A stretch of 55,488 bases of DNA, taken from a virus. The stretch spans positions 1-55,488 of the IMG/VR virus record IMGVR_UViG_3300037586_002804, one strand, 5' to 3'. Below the pieces are notes generated by a model. The model did no database searches. It was not told the DNA's origin and saw nothing but the letters and a program-made list of their open reading frames with translations. The translations under genes were made by a program, and so were the position numbers. This document shows, in pieces, positions 1 through 6,623 of the stretch (positions are counted from its first letter, which is position 1; each line of letters opens with the position of its first letter).

Positions 1-2
1 CA

Positions 3-221
3 TCAAACGTTATCCCATTCAAGAATCTTTCCGATGTTCTTAATCTGTCCAAGATCGTTAATTTCAAGCCACTCTTCAGTGCCATCCCTCCAACGAATTA
101 GTGCCCTATCTTGTGGGTACATGTCAACGATGACGCCATCCTCTTCCGTTTTTCGGTTAAACACTCTGTCATTGATAAAGAAGTCTGAGAGATAGCTAAT
201 AACTCTTGTTTTTGTCGTCAT
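3..221 (-). CDS. Small SH3/Tudor-like protein, 72 aa
   Basis: The ATG at 219-221 is preferred over a longer open frame reaching 401, because that extension runs antiframe across the neighbouring SH3-like gene. The protein begins MTTKTRVISYL. Its centre (DGVIVDMYPQDRALIRWRDG) has the hydrophobic-strand then W-x-D-G pattern of the SH3-like proteins upstream, but it lacks their MKVGDLV start. It follows the preceding stop by four bases, so it is probably the distal member of that operon. Function is unknown. The gene is complete, with its stop at 3-5. Confidence 0.7.
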   Translation of the reverse strand: MTTKTRVISYLSDFFINDRVFNRKTEEDGVIVDMYPQDRALIRWRDGTEEWLEINDLGQIKNIGKILEWDNV

Positions 222-225
222 GGTT

Positions 226-468
226 CTAAACCCTCTCCGCAACAAGTTTGAGTGATGTCCGAGATACAATAAGCGTGCTGCCATTGCCAACCTTTGAGAA
301 TAGAACGCACCACATTCCTGCCAAACGAGGCAAAATCGCGTCTGAACTCCAGGCATCATAACCCTTCTCACGAATGGTGTAGTCCTGAAAAGACTCAACA
401 ATCACTCCCATACCCCAGTCTTCGCCTTCCAATTCATCATTCAGTTCCACTAAGTCACCGACTTTCAT
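226..468 (-). CDS. MKVGDLV-family SH3-like protein, 80 aa
   Basis: It starts with ATG at 466-468 and reads MKVGDLVELNDELEG. A GMGVIVES strand and the end LKLVAERV follow. The start lies inside the 14-base overlap with the upstream gene, whose ENESR-type end is read from the same bases in another frame. The C-terminus has drifted from the family end LEVISESR, as expected for a gene no longer followed by another family member. A KOW/SH3-like barrel is inferred from the spaced G-x-V/I strands; function is unknown. Confidence 0.75.
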   Translation of the reverse strand: MKVGDLVELNDELEGEDWGMGVIVESFQDYTIREKGYDAWSSDAILPRLAGMWCVLFSKVGNGSTLIVSRTSLKLVAERV

Positions 469-682
469 TGCGAACCTCTAAGGCTCGGGTGACATGTCCT
501 GTCATAACAGGATCGCCAGCCCAGAGGACATCGGCTACACACTGACAAGTCTTTCCAATCCAGTTTCTCTCTTCTGCATCGTGTATGCAATAGAGGGAAA
601 TCACAATTCCTGGAGTGTAATTTCCTTCAGGGTTTGAAAAGGGAACGTCACCTTTGTAAATAACTAAATCACCGACTTTCAC
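455..682 (-). CDS. MKVGDLV-family SH3-like protein, 75 aa
   Basis: The chosen start is the GTG at 680-682, giving VKVGDLVIYKGDV. A longer open frame to 781 would run back through the upstream family gene. The protein contains PGIVISLY and VADVLWAGDP strands and ends LEVRNESR. Its stop lies 14 bases inside the next gene, so the last residues and the next gene's MKVGD share DNA. The family function is unknown. Confidence 0.75.
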   Translation of the reverse strand: MKVGDLVIYKGDVPFSNPEGNYTPGIVISLYCIHDAEERNWIGKTCQCVADVLWAGDPVMTGHVTRALEVRNESR

Positions 683-842
683 TAACCACCTTCCAGTCAA
701 TCTGAGAGAAATATCTATTGCTGCCGCCAACGTATTTTCCATTGTTGGCGATAATCTTAATCCATTGGATTTCATTGGCAATCATGACTTCCGTAATCAG
801 TCCGACAACATCTCCTCTTTGAACCAAATCACCGACTTTCAC
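669..842 (-). CDS. MKVGDLV-family SH3-like protein, 57 aa (short)
   Basis: I found this by translating between neighbouring family genes; it is one of the shortest members. It starts with GTG at 840-842 (VKVGDLVQRGDVVGLI) and ends WKVVSESR. Both ends lie in 14-base overlaps with flanking family genes. The strand pattern GLITEV then IKIIANNGKY matches the family, although the usual W-x-D-G is replaced by N-N-G-K. Function is unknown. The fixed overlaps and family ends make a real gene likely despite its size. Confidence 0.7.
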   Translation of the reverse strand: MKVGDLVQRGDVVGLITEVMIANEIQWIKIIANNGKYVGGSNRYFSQIDWKVVSESR

Positions 843-999
843 TAATCACCTCCACACGATGCGCGATGATCCAACTTGTGCGCCCGTCATTCCAGTGTAT
901 AAGAGGGAAGCGCCCATGGGTGGAGACATGCCAGCCCACAATAACTCCCAGCAGTCCACACTCCGAGTTAAGGTTGTTTACTAAATCACCGACTTTCAC
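829..999 (-). CDS. MKVGDLV-family SH3-like protein, 56 aa (short)
   Basis: The start is GTG at 997-999 and the protein reads VKVGDLVNNLNSECG. GLLGVIVGW and PLIHWNDGRTSW strands follow, then the canonical end VEVISESR. It is close to the minimal family member: one barrel with no insertions. The bases encoding EVIS contain GGAGGTGAT, a full match to the anti-Shine-Dalgarno, placed to drive the next gene's GTG at 842. Function is unknown. Confidence 0.75.
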   Translation of the reverse strand: MKVGDLVNNLNSECGLLGVIVGWHVSTHGRFPLIHWNDGRTSWIIAHRVEVISESR

Positions 1000-1183
1000 T
1001 AATCACCTCCAGTTTGGCTGCGTGCCAGTGAGTCACCTTGCCCTTCGTCCAAATCTCTGCCACAGGGACGCACCCGCTGTGTTCTTGGCGGATATTCAGG
1101 ATGATTCCAAGATATTCTTTGCGTTTCCCATAATATTCAGGACTTGTCTTGCTTGTCCATTTTACCAAATCACCGACTTTCAC
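986..1183 (-). CDS. MKVGDLV-family SH3-like protein, 65 aa
   Basis: The chosen start is the GTG at 1181-1183; the open frame continues to 1240 but that extension overlaps the upstream gene. The protein reads VKVGDLVKWTSKTSPEYYG. It has a LGIILNIRQ strand and ends LEVISESR over GGAGGTGAT. The start overlaps the upstream stop by four bases (GTGA). It is a clean member of the first array. Function is unknown. Confidence 0.75.
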   Translation of the reverse strand: MKVGDLVKWTSKTSPEYYGKRKEYLGIILNIRQEHSGCVPVAEIWTKGKVTHWHAAKLEVISESR

Positions 1184-1419
1184 TCTACCACCTCGAAGTT
1201 TCGAGAAGCACAGTTCTCGTTCAGTTTTCCGTCTGCCCAAAGAATGTCAATGCCGGGACCAACAAGAGCGATGAAACGCTCAGGGTAGTCAGGGTTGCGC
1301 TCCCTAACTTTAACGATGAGTCCAATCCTGCTGCTCTTCTTTCTCTGCACTTCGTTGCCAAAGTCGTCATAGAATTTGAGCATCCTGTTTGACTGCCTTA
1401 CTAAATCACCAACTTTCAC
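1180..1419 (-). CDS. MKVGDLV-family SH3-like protein, 79 aa, first of array
   Basis: GTG start at 1417-1419, reading (M)KVGDLVRQSNRML. It contains RIGLIVKVRERNPDYPE and IDILWADGKLN, and ends RNFEVVE. This is the promoter-proximal gene of the first array: a sigma70-type promoter lies at 1450-1478. Its end lacks SESR because the next start overlaps by only four bases, which shows that the SESR end depends on the 14-base junction. Function is unknown. Confidence 0.8.
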   Translation of the reverse strand: MKVGDLVRQSNRMLKFYDDFGNEVQRKKSSRIGLIVKVRERNPDYPERFIALVGPGIDILWADGKLNENCASRNFEVVE

Positions 1420-1449
1420 AAATTGCCTCTTCGCTCTTTCATTGTATAT

Positions 1450-1478
1450 AATATAACACAGTTGTCAGAGGAAGTCAA
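1450..1478 (-). promoter_or_regulatory. sigma70-type promoter for array 1
   Basis: -35 TTGACT at 1473-1478, spacer of 17, and -10 TATATT at 1450-1455 preceded by TGT. It points at the gene starting at 1419. Confidence 0.8.
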
Positions 1479-1481
1479 GAA

Positions 1482-1844
1482 TTATTTCTCCATTATCTCC
1501 AAACAATTCTGACTTGTACTTGTGGTGTCCCCATCATTCCAATACAAGACACATTCAGGAACATAGTAAGGGCTCACCGGATTATCTCCATCTTCCCATC
1601 TCGTCTCATGATCGCAGAGTGTCCACCTCACCTTTCGAACGAGTGCTGCTTTCTTTCTACGCATCCAAGGACTTGGGCGTCTCCCAGTCAATATGTCTCG
1701 CTGGATAGAGCGCTTGAACTGAACGAGATCTCCAACCTTGAAGGTAGGCTCTCCTTGTGTCTCATAGGGTAGTTCTTCCGCAGGGAGAGTGATCGGCATG
1801 TGCCTATAGTGAGAATAATGCTTTTCCGAATTCCTCAATCCCAT
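1482..1844 (-). CDS. SH3-like protein with N-terminal extension, 120 aa
   Basis: ATG at 1842-1844 overlaps the upstream TAA region (TAAATG) and has a GGGAG ribosome site. About 34 residues precede the family motif FKVGDLVQFKRS, so this member carries an N-terminal extension. A basic patch (RRKKAALVRKVRW) and VLYWNDGDTT follow, and the protein ends LEIMEK. A start at Met16 is also possible. It belongs to the family by the KVGDLV and W-N-D-G motifs; function is unknown. Confidence 0.7.
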   Translation of the reverse strand: MGLRNSEKHYSHYRHMPITLPAEELPYETQGEPTFKVGDLVQFKRSIQRDILTGRRPSPWMRRKKAALVRKVRWTLCDHETRWEDGDNPVSPYYVPECVLYWNDGDTTSTSQNCLEIMEK

Positions 1845-2123
1845 TTAGTTCTCCCAGCCTTCATCATCACCCGGAACTGTCTCCGCATATTGTCGCGCCG
1901 TTTGTTGTGCCGTAGCATACTCAGAAGGAGTTAGCACTTTGACTGCGAACGTTCCTTCCTTTTCCGGAACATGAAATAGTCCGAGAAGATCAGATTGATC
2001 AACTTTCAACAAATCTTCCTCCGTGAACTCAATCGATCCGCCGTTCTTTTTGGCAAGTGTAGCGAGGAGCACCATCAAGAAACTTGGATCTTTCAGGAAC
2101 TCATTGGGGTTGTTGCTATTCAT
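1845..2123 (-). CDS. Hypothetical acidic protein, 92 aa
   Basis: The start is ATG at 2121-2123 (MNSNNPNEFLKDPSF); it overlaps the upstream stop by eight bases. The protein has a hydrophobic segment SFLMVLLATLA followed by an acidic tail ending DDEGWEN. The ATAQQTARQYAE stretch is predicted helical. I do not recognise a family. A longer open frame to 2249 lies inside the upstream gene and is not used. Confidence 0.6.
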   Translation of the reverse strand: MNSNNPNEFLKDPSFLMVLLATLAKKNGGSIEFTEEDLLKVDQSDLLGLFHVPEKEGTFAVKVLTPSEYATAQQTARQYAETVPGDDEGWEN

Positions 2124-2331
2124 CTTCTTTTCCTTTCTTTCGAGATTTGGTAGCTTCAAGAATTTCATCAGTTGTGAGATCATGTGCCTGTTGCAACTGA
2201 AATAGAGATAACTCAATCTCTTCCGTGATATTGTCGCAGTCCTCGACATGAATGGTTTCTGAACTCTCCGGCTTCTTTGGATAGTTCAAGTCAAAGACAT
2301 CAACTTTCTGCTGTTTTGTTCGATTGCTCAT
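2116..2331 (-). CDS. Hypothetical protein, 71 aa
   Basis: Starts MSNRTKQQKVDVFDLNYPKK and ends with a lysine-rich tail (KSRKKGKEDE). The LSLFQLQQAHDLTTDEILEATKS stretch is probably helical, and together with the following acidic gene it reads like a small phage structural or assembly pair, but that is inference only. The ATG overlaps the upstream stop by four bases. Confidence 0.6.
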   Translation of the reverse strand: MSNRTKQQKVDVFDLNYPKKPESSETIHVEDCDNITEEIELSLFQLQQAHDLTTDEILEATKSRKKGKEDE

Positions 2332-3131
2332 TTTCCCTCCAGTGATGGAATAATGTTATCTTCAATGATACGAATTGTCTCTTCTGGGCTCTCCGTCTTA
2401 AATCGTCGGCAAGTTGGGAGGGCGTTGTAAAGAGCATAATCATTTCCTCCGGGATCGCACCTGTCTCCAACGAAATAGGTGTTGACAGATGTGTCAACAT
2501 GTCGGAGAGCGAATGTCTTGTCCCACCCAGTGGGGTAGATATCGATGCTCGTATTCCCTCCGAGAGCATGAGTGATTCCTGAAACCGATAGATCGCCAAG
2601 AGCGTCCGAGAGTTCCTTTGACAGAGTTTCTCGAATGCCCTGCGCCTTGTCCGCCTTCACAAACTCTGCTCGCTCTTCCGTTGAGGCGTCTCTACCAATC
2701 ATGCACCAGTTGAGCATGCTTCCTCGATATGAGATGAAATTTCCCGTTAGTGGAATGTCGTAGTGCTCTGCAGCTTGAGCTTGAAGTTTGAGGAGAGTCC
2801 AAACTGTCTTCCAGTAATCTCGCCCCTTTAGTTCATTCTTCATGTCAACGGCGCTCACAAGCTCGTAGTCCTTCCGTGAGCGCTTCCAGGTAAATAATTG
2901 AGTTCCGTTACAGGGCATTAACGAGACGCCAGCAGACGCCAAACAGGGACGCCAGAGAGGCATTGCCTGCTCCCTGACATACTCCATTGGACTTCCGGTG
3001 ACGATGCCGATGTCGGCGAGGTGAGATAGCTTCCGAAGACACTTTCCCACCTCTTCCGACATTTGCTCTCGGGCAGGAGTCAAAGTCCCGTCCAAGTCAA
3101 ACAGAACGATGCTGTCTGATTTTGACTTCAT
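2328..3131 (-). CDS. HAD-superfamily phosphomannomutase-like enzyme, 267 aa
   Basis: This resembles eukaryote-type phosphomannomutase, a HAD-IIB enzyme that interconverts mannose-6-phosphate and mannose-1-phosphate. Motif I is FDLDGTLTPAR near residue 11. The cap has an SYRGSMLNWCMIGR segment similar to the substrate-binding cap of that family. Later come SIDIYPTGWDKTFALR and the acidic motif YFVGDRCDPGGNDYAL. Length matches the family (about 250). With the cupin at 21814 and nucleotidyltransferases at 45820 and 47668 it suggests sugar-nucleotide synthesis. Phosphatase activity cannot be excluded. Confidence 0.85.
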   Translation of the reverse strand: MKSKSDSIVLFDLDGTLTPAREQMSEEVGKCLRKLSHLADIGIVTGSPMEYVREQAMPLWRPCLASAGVSLMPCNGTQLFTWKRSRKDYELVSAVDMKNELKGRDYWKTVWTLLKLQAQAAEHYDIPLTGNFISYRGSMLNWCMIGRDASTEERAEFVKADKAQGIRETLSKELSDALGDLSVSGITHALGGNTSIDIYPTGWDKTFALRHVDTSVNTYFVGDRCDPGGNDYALYNALPTCRRFKTESPEETIRIIEDNIIPSLEGK

Positions 3132-3328
3132 TAGAATACCAGCTTAATAGTAGCTGTCGTGAGCGCATAGACGAGAATTAGAATTGCTGTGTTGCGATTG
3201 ACGATTTGATCCACTTGCCTATAGGACTCTTCCCGAAGCGTTGAATTCTCCTCACTTACTTTCTCATATAGTCCGCGATAATATTCATGCAATGCAGCAT
3301 CGATTTTGGGTTGGGATTGTTTACTCAT
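3131..3328 (-). CDS. Small membrane-anchored coiled-coil protein, 65 aa
   Basis: The start is ATG at 3326-3328 (MSKQSQPKIDAALHEYY), overlapping the upstream stop by four bases (ATGA). A heptad-like region (YEKVSEENSTLREESYRQVD) leads into one C-terminal membrane segment, AILILVYALTTATIKLVF. Its stop abuts the next gene's start. A spanin, holin accessory or tail-anchored membrane protein are all possible; I cannot choose between them. Confidence 0.65.
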   Translation of the reverse strand: MSKQSQPKIDAALHEYYRGLYEKVSEENSTLREESYRQVDQIVNRNTAILILVYALTTATIKLVF

Positions 3329-3624
3329 TTCTTCTCTTCCTTCTCTTGTTGTTCCAGCCATCGCTGTTTTTTGCACGCAGGATCGGTGCAAATTCGGTTC
3401 TTGTCCTTTTTCGTTCCGCTCAACCACCAGTTCCAATGTCCACATTCAAGTCGGTGAGGATGGGTTCTGGTCTTGGGCTCTCTAAATTTAGCATTATCGG
3501 GCGGTAGCTTCTTCGGAGGAGATGTTATGACAGCCTCTTCTGGTTCTGCATTCAAGTTCTGAAGCAACTCTTCGAGCTTTGCCATTTTCTCGCTCAGTTC
3601 TACCTTTGGCTTCTTCTTTGTCAT
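3325..3624 (-). CDS. Putative zinc-binding protein, 99 aa
   Basis: A lysine-rich N-terminus (MTKKKPKVELSEK) is followed by a C/H cluster between about residues 58 and 82: LECGHWNWW then ICTDPACKKQRW. The C-G-H and C-x4-C spacing suggests a small zinc site. The C-terminus is charged (EQQEKEEKK). Function is unknown; a nucleic-acid-binding role would be typical. One-base overlap with the upstream stop region. Confidence 0.6.
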   Translation of the reverse strand: MTKKKPKVELSEKMAKLEELLQNLNAEPEEAVITSPPKKLPPDNAKFREPKTRTHPHRLECGHWNWWLSGTKKDKNRICTDPACKKQRWLEQQEKEEKK

Positions 3625-3836
3625 TAGACGACATTCTCGTCGTCGTGAATCGGATCGTGAAAGGGGCTTACCACCCTTTCGTCTCCGAGATCAAATCCAT
3701 ACATATCATTTTCAGTGTCTGAAGAGTCTCCTGTCCGCTCTATTATCTTGTCCAAGGCATAGCAAGTAATATCTAATGCAGCCCTCCAGGAGACGCCCCA
3801 AGCCCAGCGTGCAGGCTTAAGAAGTTCATTTAACAT
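3624..3836 (-). CDS. Hypothetical protein, 70 aa
   Basis: MLNELLKPARWAWGVSWRAALD is amphipathic and tryptophan-rich, and the C-terminal half is strongly acidic (DSSDTENDMYGFDLGDE). It overlaps the upstream gene by 11 bases and abuts the downstream gene. No family is recognised. Confidence 0.6.
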   Translation of the reverse strand: MLNELLKPARWAWGVSWRAALDITCYALDKIIERTGDSSDTENDMYGFDLGDERVVSPFHDPIHDDENVV

Positions 3837-4071
3837 TTTTCTTCATTCCTCTTTTTCGTTTGTGTTTCTTGGGATAGTCCTCACTGACGGCTCGTCGAAG
3901 TCGAAGGTTCTGCATCTCAAGAGATGCCTTCCATTTCATGATCCGGCGTTTGGCGTTCTCTTCTGTGTCTGGATGGGCTAAAAGCACCTCCGTAATCTTC
4001 GGCACACCATTCTCATCAGGTTCAATTCGATTCTGAATAATTACATATCGTTCTGCTGTTCCAATATCCAT
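3826..4071 (-). CDS. Hypothetical protein, 81 aa
   Basis: MDIGTAERYVIIQNRIEPDENG leads into an ALEMQNLRLRRAVSED-like helix and a strongly basic tail (KKHKRKRGMKKNVK). The TEENAKRRIMKW stretch is also basic. This could be a small nucleic-acid-binding protein, but no family is recognised. The ATG overlaps the upstream stop by one base. Confidence 0.55.
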   Translation of the reverse strand: MDIGTAERYVIIQNRIEPDENGVPKITEVLLAHPDTEENAKRRIMKWKASLEMQNLRLRRAVSEDYPKKHKRKRGMKKNVK

Positions 4072-4316
4072 TACATTACCACCTTAAATCCCTTTGCCTT
4101 TAAGCTTTTCAATCTCGCCCATCTCAATGTCTCGATGACTGTCTTGGAATCCATGTCCGAATCAAGTGTGAAGACAGACTTTATTATATCTCCTTTCTTA
4201 TTGTTGACAAAGACGGAGAGCTTGATGTCACCCGATTCGTTATCCACTTGAACTTGAAGATTGATTTTACCCTCTTTGGGATGGAGAGTGATATTATAAC
4301 TATGATTAATCACCAT
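4071..4316 (-). CDS. Hypothetical beta-rich protein, 81 aa
   Basis: Alternating strands (NITLHPKEGKINLQVQVDN, DIKLSVFVNNKKGDI) are followed by a C-terminal helix ending in basic residues. It overlaps the upstream gene by seven bases. No family is recognised. Confidence 0.6.
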   Translation of the reverse strand: MVINHSYNITLHPKEGKINLQVQVDNESGDIKLSVFVNNKKGDIIKSVFTLDSDMDSKTVIETLRWARLKSLKAKGFKVVM

Positions 4317-4618
4317 TCTTCTCGCGGTTTAATAATACTAACTCCCAGAGGTAATTCTCCCTCGACAACACCACCGTGTTTGACAAGAATAAGATTAACA
4401 ATGGATGCAGGGACATATCCAAATACAGAATTTGTCATATCCTCGTGATCATCATCTTGATAGGGCTTGAGTAGAGATTCATCTCTGCTGGGGAAACCAA
4501 CTTCTACTTTATGGTATCTCTCCGCGTCGTCTATCCGAGGTGAGCAGTATGCAGCTTTATTTGCCTGAACAGACATGGAAAATCCATTGGAACAAATGAC
4601 ATGACGATTATGTTTCAC
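4310..4618 (-). CDS. Hypothetical protein, 102 aa
   Basis: MKHNRHVICSNGFSMSVQANK opens the protein. A segment near residue 22 (YCSPRIDDAERYHKVEVGFPS) resembles parts of phage proteins of unknown function. It has a C-terminal hydrophobic patch (VPASIVNLILVKHGG). The start sits one base from the ATPase stop at 4619, so it is co-transcribed with the MoxR-type ATPase. Confidence 0.65.
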   Translation of the reverse strand: MKHNRHVICSNGFSMSVQANKAAYCSPRIDDAERYHKVEVGFPSRDESLLKPYQDDDHEDMTNSVFGYVPASIVNLILVKHGGVVEGELPLGVSIIKPREEW

Positions 4619-5683
4619 TTAAGCCTCCTCTCCGGTAAGCAACTCCACGATGAAGGAGCACACTGCTTGTCCGTTGGTGCCGATTGATTGATGGAGGATG
4701 ACGGTATTATCAACGCTCCCTTGTCCGAGGACAGTCCAAAGTTTCATTGCCACTTCGGAAGGCAGAGTCAGGAAGTAATCAGCGAGATTCTGAGCCTGTG
4801 CCTCCGTGAGTTGCTCGGTGAACGCCTTGGTTGCTTCCATCTTTTCGACGAGAGCAGAGTGATTGTTAATTCCAAAGTCCTTGGTTTTGGAGATCAATCC
4901 CTTGTCAAGGATGTCTTCGACGGTGACTTGACGCTCATACTCTTCAATGAAGTCTCGCAAAGCAACGGCAGCCTCGAAGCCAACGAAAGAGTTCGTCAGA
5001 TTATAGACGACGCCCAAATCGGAGCCCTCGCTCAACAAATCGCCTTTAGTGAGGCATTCGCTAAGACGATGCCAGGAGCGACGAGAAGGGTAAACCTTGT
5101 TTGGCTCATAATCGTCGGTGTGCTCCAAATGCATGTGGTTCTGGTTAATGAAGTCCCAGATAACCTCATGAACATTGTCTTGCGCCCAGTTGAGCCAATC
5201 TTCAGTGGTAGGCTCGACATCGAAGACAGTCCAACGATCCAATTCAGCAGGGTCCATTTCGCCAACCTGATATTGGTCGCCGTGTTCGCCGCCGTTGACA
5301 GCGGCAAAGATGAGAGTGTCAGGATGGAGAGAGTATCCCGCGAGTTTGCGAGAGTCAGTCAACTCGAAGATCCCCTGGCGGACTTCAGGAGTCGCACGAT
5401 CAACCTCGTCGAGGAAAAGAGCAACAGGGTGCGTACAAGCAGTCTTGTACCACTCAGGCGGGTTCCAAGAGGTAACCTCACCGTCAGTGGAAGGTAGTCC
5501 CAATAAGTCTCCCTCAGTCATTTGTGAGGCACGACGCTCAACTACCGGCAAGCCGATTTCTTTCGCAAGCTGATAAACGACTTCGGACTTGCCAACGCCA
5601 TGGCGTCCGCGAACAAGCACAGGCTTTTTAACTGCAGTAACGTGAGGAACAACTTGGATGAAGGTTGAAAAGTCAATAGCCAT
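4619..5683 (-). CDS. MoxR-family AAA+ ATPase, 354 aa
   Basis: The P-loop RGRHGVGKSEVVYQLA is near residue 26, Walker B ALFLDEVDRA near residue 89, and sensor-1-like FAAVNGGEHGDQYQVGEMDP follows. The substitution of P-E-V-R-Q-G-I-F-E after Walker B is typical of MoxR ATPases, which act as chaperones or remodelling factors with a VWA-domain partner. Such a partner is encoded at 6620-7834 under its own promoter. Length fits the family (about 300-370). The substrate in this phage is unknown. Confidence 0.9.
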   Translation of the reverse strand: MAIDFSTFIQVVPHVTAVKKPVLVRGRHGVGKSEVVYQLAKEIGLPVVERRASQMTEGDLLGLPSTDGEVTSWNPPEWYKTACTHPVALFLDEVDRATPEVRQGIFELTDSRKLAGYSLHPDTLIFAAVNGGEHGDQYQVGEMDPAELDRWTVFDVEPTTEDWLNWAQDNVHEVIWDFINQNHMHLEHTDDYEPNKVYPSRRSWHRLSECLTKGDLLSEGSDLGVVYNLTNSFVGFEAAVALRDFIEEYERQVTVEDILDKGLISKTKDFGINNHSALVEKMEATKAFTEQLTEAQAQNLADYFLTLPSEVAMKLWTVLGQGSVDNTVILHQSIGTNGQAVCSFIVELLTGEEA

Positions 5684-5745
5684 TTTTTACTTCCTTTGGT
5701 TTGGATTTGCCGGGGAACTCTCGCCCCCCTCTTTATTACATATAT

Positions 5746-5773
5746 AATGTATCACGTTCTGGCAGTTTGTCAA
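5746..5773 (-). promoter_or_regulatory. sigma70-type promoter for the MoxR operon
   Basis: -35 TTGACA at 5768-5773, spacer of 16, and -10 TACATT at 5746-5751. It lies in the gap before the ATPase gene. Confidence 0.75.
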
Positions 5774-5806
5774 AGCTTTTTTTTCGTCTTGACATCAATT
5801 TTACAT

Positions 5807-6541
5807 TTAAAACGGTTCACTGACAAACTTGCTGAGCTTCTCGCTCTCCCAATCGTCGGGGCAGCCGGCGAGAGGCTTTGTGGAATATCCAATAACTGTT
5901 GTCGAGCCATAATCTGGATTTGCCCATCTGCGGTCGTCACTGATAAGTGCAGAGATGAGACAATGTCCTTTTCTGGCACCTAATCCATTTCTCACGTTGT
6001 AAAAGTCTGCAGCGGCGTTGAGCCAATGAACTGTCATCACCGGGACACCAGGATCGTCAATAACAACTTGACTCCAATCGATCTTCTCGATCATTCCGAC
6101 AATCTTGTGCTGAGTGTAGTTACCCTCTTTGTCATAGAACCAGTCAGTAGATTGAATGAGCGATCCCACGCCGATCTTAAGAGCTTTTGCTCTTTCCTGA
6201 ATGGCGTAGCGATATGCTTTGTTCTCGCGGTTCTTCATAGCGAGCCAAGCGTGCCGGCGCTCACAGGTACGTCGATTGTGTCCATCCCCGTCATATCCAC
6301 CATTTTTGCACCAAGAGCATTGTCGGCGACTGCGACGACGGTATCGCTTCGGCTTCTCGAACGGCTCTCCTTCGACTGTTTCTCCGGCTCGTTTTGCATA
6401 GAGTTCAGCATAGTGTCTGCGCGTGTACGGGGGCATATTTGGATCTGTAGCCAGTCTCTTAATGTTTGCTGTCATCTTCTCGCAGGTTGCCCGGTTGTGC
6501 CCGGCATCATAGCAATATCCGCAATGTCTCGATCTTCCCAT
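5807..6541 (-). CDS. Double zinc-knuckle protein with SH3-like segment, 244 aa
   Basis: Two related Cys/His clusters are visible: CGYCYDAGHNRATC (residues 7-20) and CSWCKNGGYDGDGHNRRTC (near residue 75). Both have the C-x2-C ... GHN-x3-C form of a zinc knuckle. Between and after them the protein is basic (KPKRYRRRSRR). The C-terminal half begins IGVGSLIQSTDWFYD and contains VGMIEKIDWSQVVI and MTVHWLN, which follow the SH3-like family pattern of this genome. RNA or DNA binding is a reasonable inference. It sits between the ATPase and its likely partner. Confidence 0.7.
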   Translation of the reverse strand: MGRSRHCGYCYDAGHNRATCEKMTANIKRLATDPNMPPYTRRHYAELYAKRAGETVEGEPFEKPKRYRRRSRRQCSWCKNGGYDGDGHNRRTCERRHAWLAMKNRENKAYRYAIQERAKALKIGVGSLIQSTDWFYDKEGNYTQHKIVGMIEKIDWSQVVIDDPGVPVMTVHWLNAAADFYNVRNGLGARKGHCLISALISDDRRWANPDYGSTTVIGYSTKPLAGCPDDWESEKLSKFVSEPF

Positions 6542-6569
6542 TTCGTACCCCTTTCGTTATTACCTATGT

Positions 6570-6623
6570 AATGTAACCCGTGTGCGCTTCCTGTCCAGCG
6601 AAACATTGTCAAGAGAATGTCAA
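6570..6623 (-). promoter_or_regulatory. Double-TTGACA-box promoter (zinc-knuckle gene)
   Basis: Core promoter: TGGACA at 6592-6597, spacer of 16, TACATT at 6570-6575. Two extra TTGACA boxes lie upstream at 6607-6612 and 6618-6623, 11 bases apart, nine bases above the -35. The distal box contains the TGA stop of the gene ending at 6620. Confidence 0.75.

Larger units (their letters stand above)
226..1419 (-). repeat. SH3-like gene array 1 (six tandem paralogues)
   Basis: Six family genes in a row are transcribed leftwards. They are joined by 14-base overlaps at 455-468, 669-682, 829-842 and 986-999, and by a four-base overlap at 1180-1183. The sequence GTGAAAGTCGGTGA (ATG in one case) recurs at the junctions, whereas the gene interiors are strongly diverged. 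The repeated unit is therefore a gene plus its boundary. Confidence 0.85.

Noticed and set aside
226-1419. Integron-like cassette array with attC sites
   Set aside because: No integrase, no attC-like hairpins, and boundaries are gene overlaps rather than recombination sites.
4688-5497. Long plus-strand frame of 269 codons
   Set aside because: It is antisense to the MoxR ATPase, whose motifs are intact; the plus frame has no recognisable domain.
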